A stretch of 64,000 nt of DNA from Mycolicibacterium fluoranthenivorans. Its GTDB lineage: Bacteria > Actinomycetota > Actinomycetes > Mycobacteriales > Mycobacteriaceae. Position 1 is the stretch's first letter, and the number at the start of each line of letters is the position of its first letter. Below the pieces are notes generated by a model. It was not told where the DNA came from and did no database searches. It saw only the letters and a list, made by a program, of their open reading frames with translations. A program made the position numbers and the translations under genes. The DNA lies in assembly GCF_011758805.1 (NCBI RefSeq), contig NZ_JAANOW010000001.1, positions 1,426,001-1,490,000 of the forward strand, written 5' to 3'. This document shows, piece by piece, positions 53,489-61,122 of the stretch.

Positions 53489-54511
53489 TTACTGAGCGTC
53501 CTCCTGTGGATGGTCGGGTGGGTTGATCCACGAGCTGGTGGGGAGCTTCGGTGGTTCGGGCGGCTTGCGGACGAACCGTTCCGGGCGTGCGGCGTAGGCG
53601 GCGTCGAGTACGCCGGCACGCTTGTCGCGGATTGCCTCGGCCAGGCCGTAGTGGACGTCGGCGGGGGTATGAAGGGCCAGCCCGGTGTGGCGATGTTCAT
53701 CGTTGTACCAACCGAAGAAGCCCTGGCAGTGCAATCGAGCTTCCTCGATCGAGCCGAACCGGCCGGGGAAGTCGGGCCGATACTTCAATGTCTTGAACTG
53801 GGACTCGCTGAACGGGTTGTCGTTGGAGACGTGCGGTCGCGAATGTGACTGGGTGACACCGAGATCGGCGAGCAAGAACGCAACCGGCTTGCTGGTCATG
53901 GAACTGCCGCGGTCGGCATGGATGGTCAGCTGGTCACGGTTGACCTCTTGCTTGGCGCAGGTCTGGCGGATCAGCACCTCGGCCAGCGCGGCCGATTCGC
54001 GGCTGGCGACCATCCAGCCAACGACGTAGCGGGAGAAGATGTCCAAGATTACGTACAGGTAGTAGTAGGTCCACTTCGCTGGGCCGCGCAATTTCGTAAT
54101 GTCCCACGACCACACCGCATTTGGGCGGTTGGCGACGAGTTCGGGTTTCACTTTCGCCGGGTGGGTGGCCTGCCGGCGGCGCTCATGCACCTCGCCGGCT
54201 TCGCGCAGCAGCCGGTAGAACGTCGACTCCGAGCCCAGGTAGACGCCTTCATCGAGCAGGATGGCCCACACCTCAGCCGGTGCCAGGTCAACGAACCGGT
54301 CGCTGTGCAGCACGTCGAGGATCACCTGCTGCTCGGCGGCACTCAGCGCACGCGGTTGCCGCCGCTCACGGTGCGCTATGGGCTCTGGCCGCTGCGGTAC
54401 CGGACTGTGCCGGTGGCGTCGGTAGTAGCTGGCCTGCGCGGCACCAACGGCTTCGCAGGCGGCCCGCACGCCCAGCTGCGGCGCCAGCTCCATGATGGCT
54501 TGATCGGTCAT
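53489..54511 (-). CDS. IS3-family transposase OrfB (DDE integrase catalytic domain)
   Basis: A 340-residue rve-type transposase. The catalytic acids are visible in VWSWDITKL, IHADRGSSM and NPFSESQFKTLKYRPDF, the DDE triad with the IS3-type spacing to Glu, followed by GWYNDEHRHTGL. The ATG overlaps the orfA stop (ATGA), so expression is probably by translational coupling rather than the usual programmed frameshift. Apparently intact. Confidence 0.93.
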   Translation of the reverse strand: MTDQAIMELAPQLGVRAACEAVGAAQASYYRRHRHSPVPQRPEPIAHRERRQPRALSAAEQQVILDVLHSDRFVDLAPAEVWAILLDEGVYLGSESTFYRLLREAGEVHERRRQATHPAKVKPELVANRPNAVWSWDITKLRGPAKWTYYYLYVILDIFSRYVVGWMVASRESAALAEVLIRQTCAKQEVNRDQLTIHADRGSSMTSKPVAFLLADLGVTQSHSRPHVSNDNPFSESQFKTLKYRPDFPGRFGSIEEARLHCQGFFGWYNDEHRHTGLALHTPADVHYGLAEAIRDKRAGVLDAAYAARPERFVRKPPEPPKLPTSSWINPPDHPQEDAQ

Positions 54512-54966
54512 CGTGTCGACCTCGGATCGATGTCCGCGCTCTCGGAGAGCGTCTCCAAGAGCGCGTGCAGTTTTGCCTGCACATCCACCACGGCGCGGGT
54601 CTTCGCCAGCTCCTGCTCCAGTCGCTGCTTTTCTGCTTGCAGGCGGGCGATCTGCTCGGCCTGCCGATCACGGCGCTTGCGCCCACGTGGGGCGGCCAGC
54701 CCCGCCAACGCGCCGACATCGCGGGCTTTGCGCCATTCGGTGATGTGGCTGGAATACAGCCCCTCACGGCGCAGCACCGCGCCCTTCTCGCCGTCGGGTG
54801 CTGCGTCGTAGGCAGCGAGGACCTCCAGCTTGTACTTCGCGGTGAAGGTCCGCCGCCTGGCGCGTTCGGGCACCTCGGGATCGGGACGTTGCGTTGCATC
54901 GTTAACCACCCGACCAGGATCTTCCATCCCGGCCGAGCGGACCAACGTCGTCACCTTGCTTGTCAT
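54508..54966 (-). CDS. IS3-family transposase OrfA (helix-turn-helix and coiled coil)
   Basis: A 152-residue protein with a transposase helix-turn-helix (RRTFTAKYKLEVLAAYDAA, GLYSSHITEWRKAR) and a C-terminal leucine-zipper-like coiled coil (QAEQIARLQAEKQRLEQELAKTRAVV). ATG 54966 has GGAGAG about 9 nt upstream; ATG 54984 would add six residues. It binds IS ends and partners with OrfB. Confidence 0.9.
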   Translation of the reverse strand: MTSKVTTLVRSAGMEDPGRVVNDATQRPDPEVPERARRRTFTAKYKLEVLAAYDAAPDGEKGAVLRREGLYSSHITEWRKARDVGALAGLAAPRGRKRRDRQAEQIARLQAEKQRLEQELAKTRAVVDVQAKLHALLETLSESADIDPRSTR

Positions 54967-55051
54967 TTCGGGGAGTCTCTCCATCCCCGCCCTCGGGTCA
55001 CTAATTATCAGGGGGCGGGTGCCTCAACCCAGGTTGGCAGAGAGGGGTACG

Positions 55052-55564
55052 GCGTATCTGTCGCAGTTGTTGATCGATATCAATGCCCAGATCGATGCGA
55101 CGGTGCTGATCGTGACGCACAACATCAATATTGCGCGGACGGTGCCGGACAACATCGGGATGTTGTTCCGCAAGCATTTGGTGATGTTCGGTCCGCGTGA
55201 GGTGTTGTTGACCTCGGAGGAGCCGGTGGTCAAGCAGTTCCTCAATGGTCGTCGGATTGGTCCGATCGGTATGTCGGAGGAGAAGGACGAGGCGACCGCG
55301 GCGGCTGAGCAGGCGATGATGGATGCCGGTCAGAGCGATGGTGGTGTCGAGGAGATCGAGGGTGTGCCGCCGCAGCTCATTGCGACGCCGGGGATGCCTG
55401 AGCGTAAGGGTGTGGCGCGTCGTCAGGCTCGGGTGCGCGAGATCCTGCACACCCTGCCGCCGGCCGCCCAGGCCGCAATCCTCGACGACCTGGACGGCAC
55501 CCACAAGTACAGGGTGCGCGACTTCGCCGACGAGGCGACGGTGGATTTTCCAGCGACCCGGTGA
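55052..55564 (+). pseudogene. MceG/Mkl-type ABC ATPase, 3' fragment
   Basis: This continues the interrupted ATPase from AYLSQLLIDINAQIDATVLIVTHNI, which includes the H-switch His, to the C-terminal extension (EEKDEATAAAEQAMMDAGQ ... HTLPPAAQAAILDDLDGTHKYRVRDF) typical of mycobacterial MceG. A start at 54830 read through the IS end is possible but would give no Walker motifs. The reading frame is otherwise undamaged, which points to a recent insertion. Confidence 0.9.
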
Positions 55565-55610
55565 GTTCTGATCCGAGCGTGCCGATTCGGCAGTGAGAGG
55601 AGTGTCAGCG

Positions 55611-55718
55611 GTGTATGTCAGCCCATCGCAAGAGTGTTCACTTGCGTGGTCCCTCGCTGAACCGTTGTCCCCGCATCTGTCCCGTGAGGACAGCGCTCAG
55701 GCATTCGCGCTGATTTAG
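55611..55718 (+). CDS. Possible 35-residue small protein
   Basis: GTG 55611 stands 8 nt after GAGAGGAG and opens 35 codons ending at TAG 55718. The product is soluble-looking with one Cys and ends LSREDSAQAFALI. It lies 47 bp after the ATPase gene. No family recognised; it may be a chance frame with a good ribosome-binding site. Confidence 0.3.
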   Translation: MYVSPSQECSLAWSLAEPLSPHLSREDSAQAFALI

Positions 55719-55762
55719 ATCCGTGTTGGACTTAACCGCCGCGGGGGAGTGCCGGAGGCGGC

Positions 55763-56599
55763 TTACTCCCGGCTGAACACCAGCCACGGGAAGCGGGCGA
55801 CGACTGCGCGTGCCACACCAGTGAACTCGGCGGTGCGCTTCTCCAGAAACGAGGCCACGCCCTCGGTCATGTCCTCGGTACCGAAGCCATAGGAGATCGT
55901 CTGCTTGTCGATCGAGAAGGCCGCCTCTGGATTGCCGCGAGCGGCCATGGCGACAAGCCCCCGCCGAATCACCGCCGCGGATACCGGTGCGATGTTGGCG
56001 CAGATGTCTTGTGCGAGAGCATCGGCGGCCGGCCAGAGTTCCTCGGGCGGGTGCACACCGGTGATCGGGCCGGCCGCCAGCGCTTCGCGGGCATCGAAGA
56101 CCCGCCCGCTGATCATCCAGTCCTTGGCCTTCGCGAGTCCGACCAGGTGCGGCAGGAACCACAACGACCCGCCCTCGGGGAACAGCCCGCGGCGAGCGAA
56201 GACGAAGCCGAAGCGCGCATCGTCGGAGGCGAGGCGGAAGTCTGCCGGCAGCGTCATCGACAGGCCAACTCCGACCGCTGCTCCCTGGATGGCTGCGATG
56301 ACCGGCTTGTTGAGATTGGTCAGGGGTCGCGCGACCCTGGTGGCGGGCTCATCCCAGTCAGGATCGTCCGAGTCTCCCACCGTCGGTTCCCCATCGGTCA
56401 TGTCCATGCCCACACAGAAGTGTTCTCCGGCGGCACGGAGGATCACGACTCGGACCGAATCGTCGCGGTCGGCTGCGAGCAAGGCGGCGTTCAGTTCGTC
56501 CGCCATGGTGAGGGTGAATGCATTCCGGGCTTCCGGCCGGTTCAGCGTGACGGTGGCGATCCGATGTGACACCTCATAGATGATGGTGGTGAATTCCAT
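55763..56599 (-). CDS. Enoyl-CoA hydratase/isomerase family protein
   Basis: A 278-residue crotonase with the CoA-binding pattern VTLNRPEARNAFTLTMADELNAAL, oxyanion-hole segments AAGEHFCVGMD and IAAIQGAAVGVGLSMTLPADFRLAS, and a catalytic-loop Glu in FARRGLFPEGGSLWFLPHLVG. It probably hydrates an enoyl-CoA in lipid, terpene or sterol side-chain breakdown. It is preceded by a TetR gene on the same strand with 209 bp between. Confidence 0.92.
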   Translation of the reverse strand: MEFTTIIYEVSHRIATVTLNRPEARNAFTLTMADELNAALLAADRDDSVRVVILRAAGEHFCVGMDMTDGEPTVGDSDDPDWDEPATRVARPLTNLNKPVIAAIQGAAVGVGLSMTLPADFRLASDDARFGFVFARRGLFPEGGSLWFLPHLVGLAKAKDWMISGRVFDAREALAAGPITGVHPPEELWPAADALAQDICANIAPVSAAVIRRGLVAMAARGNPEAAFSIDKQTISYGFGTEDMTEGVASFLEKRTAEFTGVARAVVARFPWLVFSRE

Positions 56600-56686
56600 G
56601 GAGCAGAACCTCCGTTGATCGACGAATCTGATGCCGAGAAGGGAAGGGCGTCGCGGTCCGCGGAGGGAACGATCCCGTCACCAGTG

Positions 56687-56737
56687 CGCCGGCGGGATAT
56701 CCGCCGGCGTCATGAAACCTAACTAAAATAGATTATA
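56687..56737 (-). promoter_or_regulatory. Promoter -10 TATAAT and leader hairpin upstream of the enoyl-CoA hydratase gene
   Basis: On the minus strand a perfect TATAAT occupies 56737-56732; no convincing -35 was seen. About 23 bp downstream CGCCGGCGG-GATAT-CCGCCGGCG (56687-56709) forms a 9-bp hairpin or operator that could end readthrough from the TetR gene or control the hydratase gene. Confidence 0.45.
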
Positions 56738-56808
56738 GGAAGGCATTGGCGAGGGTGTGCTTCGGGTCCTTTGTGAGCCGGTGGTGCGTGGACCGGTGAG
56801 GTGGTGGC

Positions 56809-57450
56809 TCAGGCGTGCGCTTGTTGGGCGGCCGACGCGGCTCCGACGGGTGCGAATGCGGGTAACACGAATTCCCGCAACATCTTTCGGTGAACGGGAT
56901 CGTCTGGTTTGGCGAAGTCGAGCCGACCGACGAGGATGAACTGGACCAGCGCAATCCATTCGGCGACGGCGGCCATATCCAAGCCCGTGCGTATCTCGCC
57001 ACGGTCGACGGCCTGCTGGAAGATGGGTGCCCACATCTCTGCGGTGAGACGGGTCGCCAGGTCACTGCCGCCGACGATGGGCGTGGTCAGTTCCATGTGC
57101 TCTGGACTCACCAGGACGCGGACGATGGGATCCTTGCGGCCGTGATCGACCATGTACACCAGACCTTCGATCAACTGGTCGGCGAAGGTGTCATGGCTGA
57201 GGATGAACTCGTAGGCTCGGGCGAAGAGCAGCCGTGACCGGCGTTCGATGAGCGCACCCAGCAGGGCGTCACGATCCCCGAAATACCGGTAGACGGTGGG
57301 CCGTGAAACACCGGCCTCTTTGCCGATGTCGTCCATCGTGGTCTTGTGCACACCGAAACGAACGATCACCCGCTCGGCAGCGGTGAGGATCTGTTGACGT
57401 GCTTCATCGACGTCAGCGCTCAGGCCGGTGCCGCTCCTGCGGCGAGCCAT
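56809..57450 (-). CDS. TetR-family transcriptional regulator
   Basis: A 213-residue regulator with N-terminal helix-turn-helix (ILTAAERVIVRFGVHKTTMDDIGKEAGVSRPTVYRYFGDRDALLGAL) and a helical ligand domain. It follows the P450 and SDR genes on the minus strand and precedes the enoyl-CoA hydratase gene, so it likely controls this catabolic group. The inverted repeat at 57506-57540, about 56 bp upstream of its start, is a candidate operator. Confidence 0.92.
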   Translation of the reverse strand: MARRRSGTGLSADVDEARQQILTAAERVIVRFGVHKTTMDDIGKEAGVSRPTVYRYFGDRDALLGALIERRSRLLFARAYEFILSHDTFADQLIEGLVYMVDHGRKDPIVRVLVSPEHMELTTPIVGGSDLATRLTAEMWAPIFQQAVDRGEIRTGLDMAAVAEWIALVQFILVGRLDFAKPDDPVHRKMLREFVLPAFAPVGAASAAQQAHA

Positions 57451-57505
57451 GTCATCTCTCCTGTCGCTAACCCCAGGTGTCGCGCACTTGCTGTCACAGC
57501 GCGAC

Positions 57506-57540
57506 GTGTTCTGTCAGCCGTATTGCCTACAGCTGACAGA
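57506..57540. promoter_or_regulatory. Inverted repeat GTTCTGTCAGC-N13-GCTGACAGAAC, candidate TetR operator
   Basis: An 11-bp perfect inverted repeat spans 57506-57516 and 57530-57540 between the P450 stop and the TetR start. A second small palindrome GCTGTCACAGC lies at 57488-57498. The low GC and long spacer suggest an operator more than a terminator, although it also lies 25 bp past the P450 stop. Confidence 0.55.
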
Positions 57541-57564
57541 ACAGCGGCCGCTACTGAAGCAGTG

Positions 57565-58797
57565 TTACGACTGCGGGGTGAACGTGATGGGCATCCGCTT
57601 GCATCCGCGGACCTGCGTCGCATGGAACTCCGGCCGGTCCGCATCGACCAGCTGGTAGTCCGGAATGCGGCGGTGCAGTTCCTCCAACGCGATGACAAGC
57701 TCGACCCGGCCCAGATGTGAGCCCAGGCAGCGGTGCACTCCGGCGCCGAAGGACAGGTGCCGGTTAGGCCGACGTTCGATGTCCAGTTCGTCCGGATTCC
57801 CGAATTCCTTTGTGTCCCAGTTGGCCGCGCACAGCGGTGTGATCAACTGATCGTCCTTGCTGATCTGGACACCGCCGATGACGACGTCGCGGGTGGCTCG
57901 GCGACCCGGGATGACTGCGGCCTCCATTCGCAGGATCTCCTCCACAGCCTGAGGGATCAAAGCCGGATCGGCGATCAGCGCAGCACGCTGTTCGGGATTC
58001 TTGGTCAGGTGCACGATGGACCATGCCAGCGATCCCTGTACGGTGTGGAGCCCACCCATCAACAACAGGAAGAACATCCGGAACAGTTCTTCGTCGGTGA
58101 GTAGGCGGGTGCCGTCAGGGAGTTCGACCTCGGTGTTGATCAACGTAGTCGTGACGTCATCGCCGGACTTTCCTCGGCGTTCGGCGATGACCCCGCTGAA
58201 GTAGCCGGCCACCGTCAGCGATGCGGCCATGATGGCTTGCTGTGACTCTTCCTCGGTTCCGCCCGGCTTGCCGAACAGGATCGCGTCGGTTGCCTCGGAG
58301 AACAGGGCCGCGTCCTCTAGCGGCCAGTCCATCAGCGCCAGAAAGACCCGCGCGGGCAGCTCGTGGGCGAACTCGGAGATGAACTCGGCCTCTCCCTTCG
58401 GCGCCATCTGATCGATCAGATCGTTGACGACGCTGCGGATGTCGTCGCCGAGCTTTCTCATCCGTTGCGGGCTGAACAGCGGCTGTAGCACTCGACGGTA
58501 GGACGTGTGATCCGGTGGATCGAGCTCCAACGGTATGAACTTGCCGAAATCGGCCGGCGTCAGCAGATTGTTCGGGTAGCTGGAGAAGGTATCGGCATCG
58601 GCCAACACCTGGTGGATCTCCTTGTAGTGCGTGACGATCCAATGACCGCCGTGCGCAGTGGAATACACCACGGGACCTTTGGCTGCCAACTCCGCGATCT
58701 TCTCGCGCATGACATCGATCGGTGCTGCCAACGTGGGATCATAGACGTCGAAGTCCACGATGAGCTCGGCCGGAACACTGGTTGCTGCTGTGGTCAT
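57565..58797 (-). CDS. Cytochrome P450 with unusual I-helix (GGLHT)
   Basis: A 410-residue bacterial P450 with the haem-binding signature FGAGVHRCLG (C357), E287-x-x-R290 and full family length. The I-helix motif normally reading [AG]-G-x-[DE]-T is G248-G-L-H251-T252, so the conserved acid of the acid-alcohol pair is His. This pair shapes proton delivery to bound oxygen. ATG 58797 gives a normal N-terminus. An SDR gene precedes it with 22 bp between, so both are on one transcript. Its substrate is probably a lipid or terpenoid; not deducible. Confidence 0.94.
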   Translation of the reverse strand: MTTAATSVPAELIVDFDVYDPTLAAPIDVMREKIAELAAKGPVVYSTAHGGHWIVTHYKEIHQVLADADTFSSYPNNLLTPADFGKFIPLELDPPDHTSYRRVLQPLFSPQRMRKLGDDIRSVVNDLIDQMAPKGEAEFISEFAHELPARVFLALMDWPLEDAALFSEATDAILFGKPGGTEEESQQAIMAASLTVAGYFSGVIAERRGKSGDDVTTTLINTEVELPDGTRLLTDEELFRMFFLLLMGGLHTVQGSLAWSIVHLTKNPEQRAALIADPALIPQAVEEILRMEAAVIPGRRATRDVVIGGVQISKDDQLITPLCAANWDTKEFGNPDELDIERRPNRHLSFGAGVHRCLGSHLGRVELVIALEELHRRIPDYQLVDADRPEFHATQVRGCKRMPITFTPQS

Positions 58798-58819
58798 CAG
58801 GGCTGTCCTTCGCGGTGTT

Positions 58820-59686
58820 CTAGGAAATGGGCTGCGGGTTGAGGTCTTCGTCGAACCACATGCCGACACGCGTGAGGGTGCCCCCGTCGGTGGCTCCGAT
58901 GGTCGCACCGGAGATGTAAGCCGAATCGTCGCTGACCAGGAACAGCGCCACCTTCGCGTTGTCGTCCAGCGAAGGAGGCCGCTGCAGCTTGAGCGGGATG
59001 GGGGATACCGTCGGATTCCACGGGCCCGCGACCTCTTCGTAGGATTGTCCCACCACCGGTGTTCCCGGTGGCATCAGGAAGTTCGGCGACATACCGTGCG
59101 TCGGGGCCAGGGCATTGACCCGAATTCCCCAGCGGCCCAAGTCAAGAGCCAAGCCACGGACGAGACCGTTGACGCCGGCCTTGGTCGCCGAGTACAGCGC
59201 GATGTTGTGGTAGGCGACCATCGACGCTGCCGAAGACGTGGCGAGGATGGTGCCGCCGCCGTTGGCCTTCAGGTGAGGCACAGCGGCCTGCGCCGTGTAT
59301 ACGACGCCGGACAGGTTGACGCCGAGGACGTGCTGCCAATCGGATTCGGTGAGGTCTTCGAAGGCTACGAACTCGCCGCCCGCCACCGAGGGGACACCGC
59401 CGCGGGACACCACACCGGCGTTGGCCCAGGCGATGTCGAGCTTGCCGAAGTGATCGACGGTTTCCCTTACCGCCGTGTCGATCTCGCTCTTCGACGCCAC
59501 GTCGGCGGTGAGTGCGATCGCGTCGCCGCCGGCCTCCGAGACCAGCTTCAACGTTTGCTCGGCACGATCGCCATCGATATCGACGATGGCGATCTTTGCG
59601 CCCTCTGCGCTGAACAAGAGTGAGCTCTGCCGGCCCAGGCCGGATCCGGCCCCGGTGATCAACACGACTTTGCCGTCTAGCTTCAT
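58820..59686 (-). CDS. Short-chain dehydrogenase/reductase
   Basis: A 288-residue SDR with cofactor motif LITGAGSGLG (about 9-18), a DVD-type loop, NAG in AWANAGVV and catalytic YSATK (Tyr and Lys). The length and C-terminal extension recall actinobacterial SDRs that use mycofactocin-linked NAD, but this assignment is uncertain. It probably oxidises an alcohol made by the neighbouring P450. First gene of the SDR-P450 transcript. Confidence 0.93.
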   Translation of the reverse strand: MKLDGKVVLITGAGSGLGRQSSLLFSAEGAKIAIVDIDGDRAEQTLKLVSEAGGDAIALTADVASKSEIDTAVRETVDHFGKLDIAWANAGVVSRGGVPSVAGGEFVAFEDLTESDWQHVLGVNLSGVVYTAQAAVPHLKANGGGTILATSSAASMVAYHNIALYSATKAGVNGLVRGLALDLGRWGIRVNALAPTHGMSPNFLMPPGTPVVGQSYEEVAGPWNPTVSPIPLKLQRPPSLDDNAKVALFLVSDDSAYISGATIGATDGGTLTRVGMWFDEDLNPQPIS

Positions 59687-59777
59687 GACCCTCCTCTGGG
59701 TTTACCCCGCCCAAGGGGCGGTATGCAGTGCAATTCGCAACTTGGCGGCACTGTGACGTGCAACACCTGCTGGAGAA

Positions 59778-59806
59778 ACCTTACGCCGATAGGTATGAGA
59801 CGTCAA
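59778..59806 (-). promoter_or_regulatory. SigA-type promoter of the SDR-P450 operon
   Basis: On the minus strand TTGACG (59806-59801), a 17-bp spacer and TAAGGT (59783-59778) form a good housekeeping promoter about 90 bp upstream of the SDR start at 59686. Confidence 0.6.
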
Positions 59807-60204
59807 TCAAAAAGTGTCAGACGATAATTTACGGGTGTTTACCCACGTAATGCGGATATTCGGCGCGTGAACCGGAAGCCCGCTTATCCCCATCGCGCGA
59901 CCGCGTCCACCGAGCCAGTCGGCCCATTGGGGGTCGGTACCCGCGACGGCGGCCCGCGTCGCAATCGTCGACCTGTGCGGGCTTCGGTGCTGTCGCGAGC
60001 AGGCGGGCGTGACGGCGCCGAGGTGCTGTCCGGCGGTCGACCGCGAATTAGCTGAAGGTGGCGGCGCAGATTGGGAGGCGGACACGTCGACGGGGTGGGG
60101 TGGTTCGGTGCTCAGGGCGGCGTTGCGTGGTGGTGGCGGCTAATCTCGTGCTGATCGCGCTGGGCGAATTGCGATACATCACGTACCATTCGGTGTCGAT
60201 AATA

Positions 60205-60217
60205 CTAATGACATTAG
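60205..60217. promoter_or_regulatory. Palindrome CTAATG-A-CATTAG, candidate operator
   Basis: A perfect 6-bp inverted repeat with a 1-bp centre, followed within a few bases by a TATATA element, about 88 bp upstream of the SDR gene at 60305. A repressor binding here would cover the likely promoter. Confidence 0.45.
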
Positions 60218-60304
60218 ATTTATATAGCTGTCGGTGGGGCGTGGTGTATGTGCGCACCCACTCCCACAGTTCATGGCGATCAGATCGGCTGAAGGGGAAT
60301 ACCA

Positions 60305-61081
60305 ATGCTGTCGGAATCGGGGTCGGTGCTCGATCTGTTCCGTCTCAACGGCGCGGTAGCGATTGTCACCGGTGCAGGAAGCGGGCTGGGCGCCGGCTTT
60401 GCCGAAGCCCTTGCCCAAGCCGGCGCCGACGTGGTGATCGCGGGCAGGCGCCGCCCACAGCTCGAGGCCACCGCGGAGAAGGTTCGCCACGCTGGGGGTG
60501 CCTGCCTGGCAGTGCCGACCGATGTGACGGCACCCGACGCCTGTGCTGCGCTCGTCGATGCGGCGGTGGCGGAGTTCGGCCACGTCGATGTCCTGATCAA
60601 CAATGCCGGAATGTCGCACGTTGCGCCCGCGACCGCGGAGCGGCCCGAGGATTTCCGCGCGGTGCTTGATGTGAACCTGAACGGGGCGTACTGGATGGCG
60701 CAGGCCGGTGCCCGGGTGATGGGACGCGGTTCGAGCATCATCAACGTGTCCAGCATGCTGGGGTTGGTGAAATCCACACTGCCCCAGGCGGCGTATGCGG
60801 CGAGCAAGGCCGGATTGATCGGGCTGACACGTGATCTGGCCAATCAGTGGTCGGCGCGAAAGGGAATCAGGGTGAATGCCATCGCACCCGGTTTTGTCGA
60901 GACCGACATGATCAGTGAGATGTCCGAGGATACGCTGGCGGGATTTCTGGCCACCTGTCCGCTCGGACGCGTGGCCACTCAGCAGGAGATCGACACTGCA
61001 GTGGTGTTCTTGGCCTCCCGCGCCTCCAGTTACATCACCGGATCGACGCTCGCGGTCGATGGAGGTACTTCCGGCCACTGA
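60305..61081 (+). CDS. Short-chain dehydrogenase/reductase
   Basis: A 258-residue classical SDR with VTGAGSGLGAG, a DVT loop, NNAG in VLINNAGMS, catalytic Ser-Tyr-Lys (NVSSML; AYAASKAG) and the final ITGSTLAVDGGTSGH, as in the FabG-like group. It likely oxidises or reduces a hydroxyacyl or alicyclic intermediate. Divergent from the SDR-P450 operon. An IS1380-family element begins 41 bp after its stop, without damaging it. Confidence 0.94.
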   Translation: MLSESGSVLDLFRLNGAVAIVTGAGSGLGAGFAEALAQAGADVVIAGRRRPQLEATAEKVRHAGGACLAVPTDVTAPDACAALVDAAVAEFGHVDVLINNAGMSHVAPATAERPEDFRAVLDVNLNGAYWMAQAGARVMGRGSSIINVSSMLGLVKSTLPQAAYAASKAGLIGLTRDLANQWSARKGIRVNAIAPGFVETDMISEMSEDTLAGFLATCPLGRVATQQEIDTAVVFLASRASSYITGSTLAVDGGTSGH

Positions 61082-61122
61082 CCCGACAGATGTGCCCGGG
61101 TGGCCGGGGGAGACGGGCTTAG

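Larger units (their letters stand above)
53452..55046 (-). mobile_element. IS3-family insertion sequence (about 1.6 kb) inside the Mce ATPase gene
   Basis: The element carries minus-strand orfA (54508-54966) and orfB (53489-54511). The flanks repeat GTACGG (53446-53451 and 55047-55052), a direct duplication of 3 to 6 bp depending on the exact end. Terminal inverted repeats are imperfect: CAACCTGAA-TGAGGCACC near 53460-53477 mirrors CAACCTGGGTTGAGGCACC near the right end. Ends are set to within about 3 bp. Both ORFs are intact. Confidence 0.88.
59687..60304. other. 618-bp divergent intergenic region between two SDR genes
   Basis: It contains a promoter toward the minus-strand SDR-P450 genes (59778-59806), the palindrome CTAATG-A-CATTAG (60205-60217) next to TATATA toward the plus-strand SDR, and AT-rich flanks. 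ORFs in the GC-rich middle (59867-60055) look non-coding. Confidence 0.5.
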
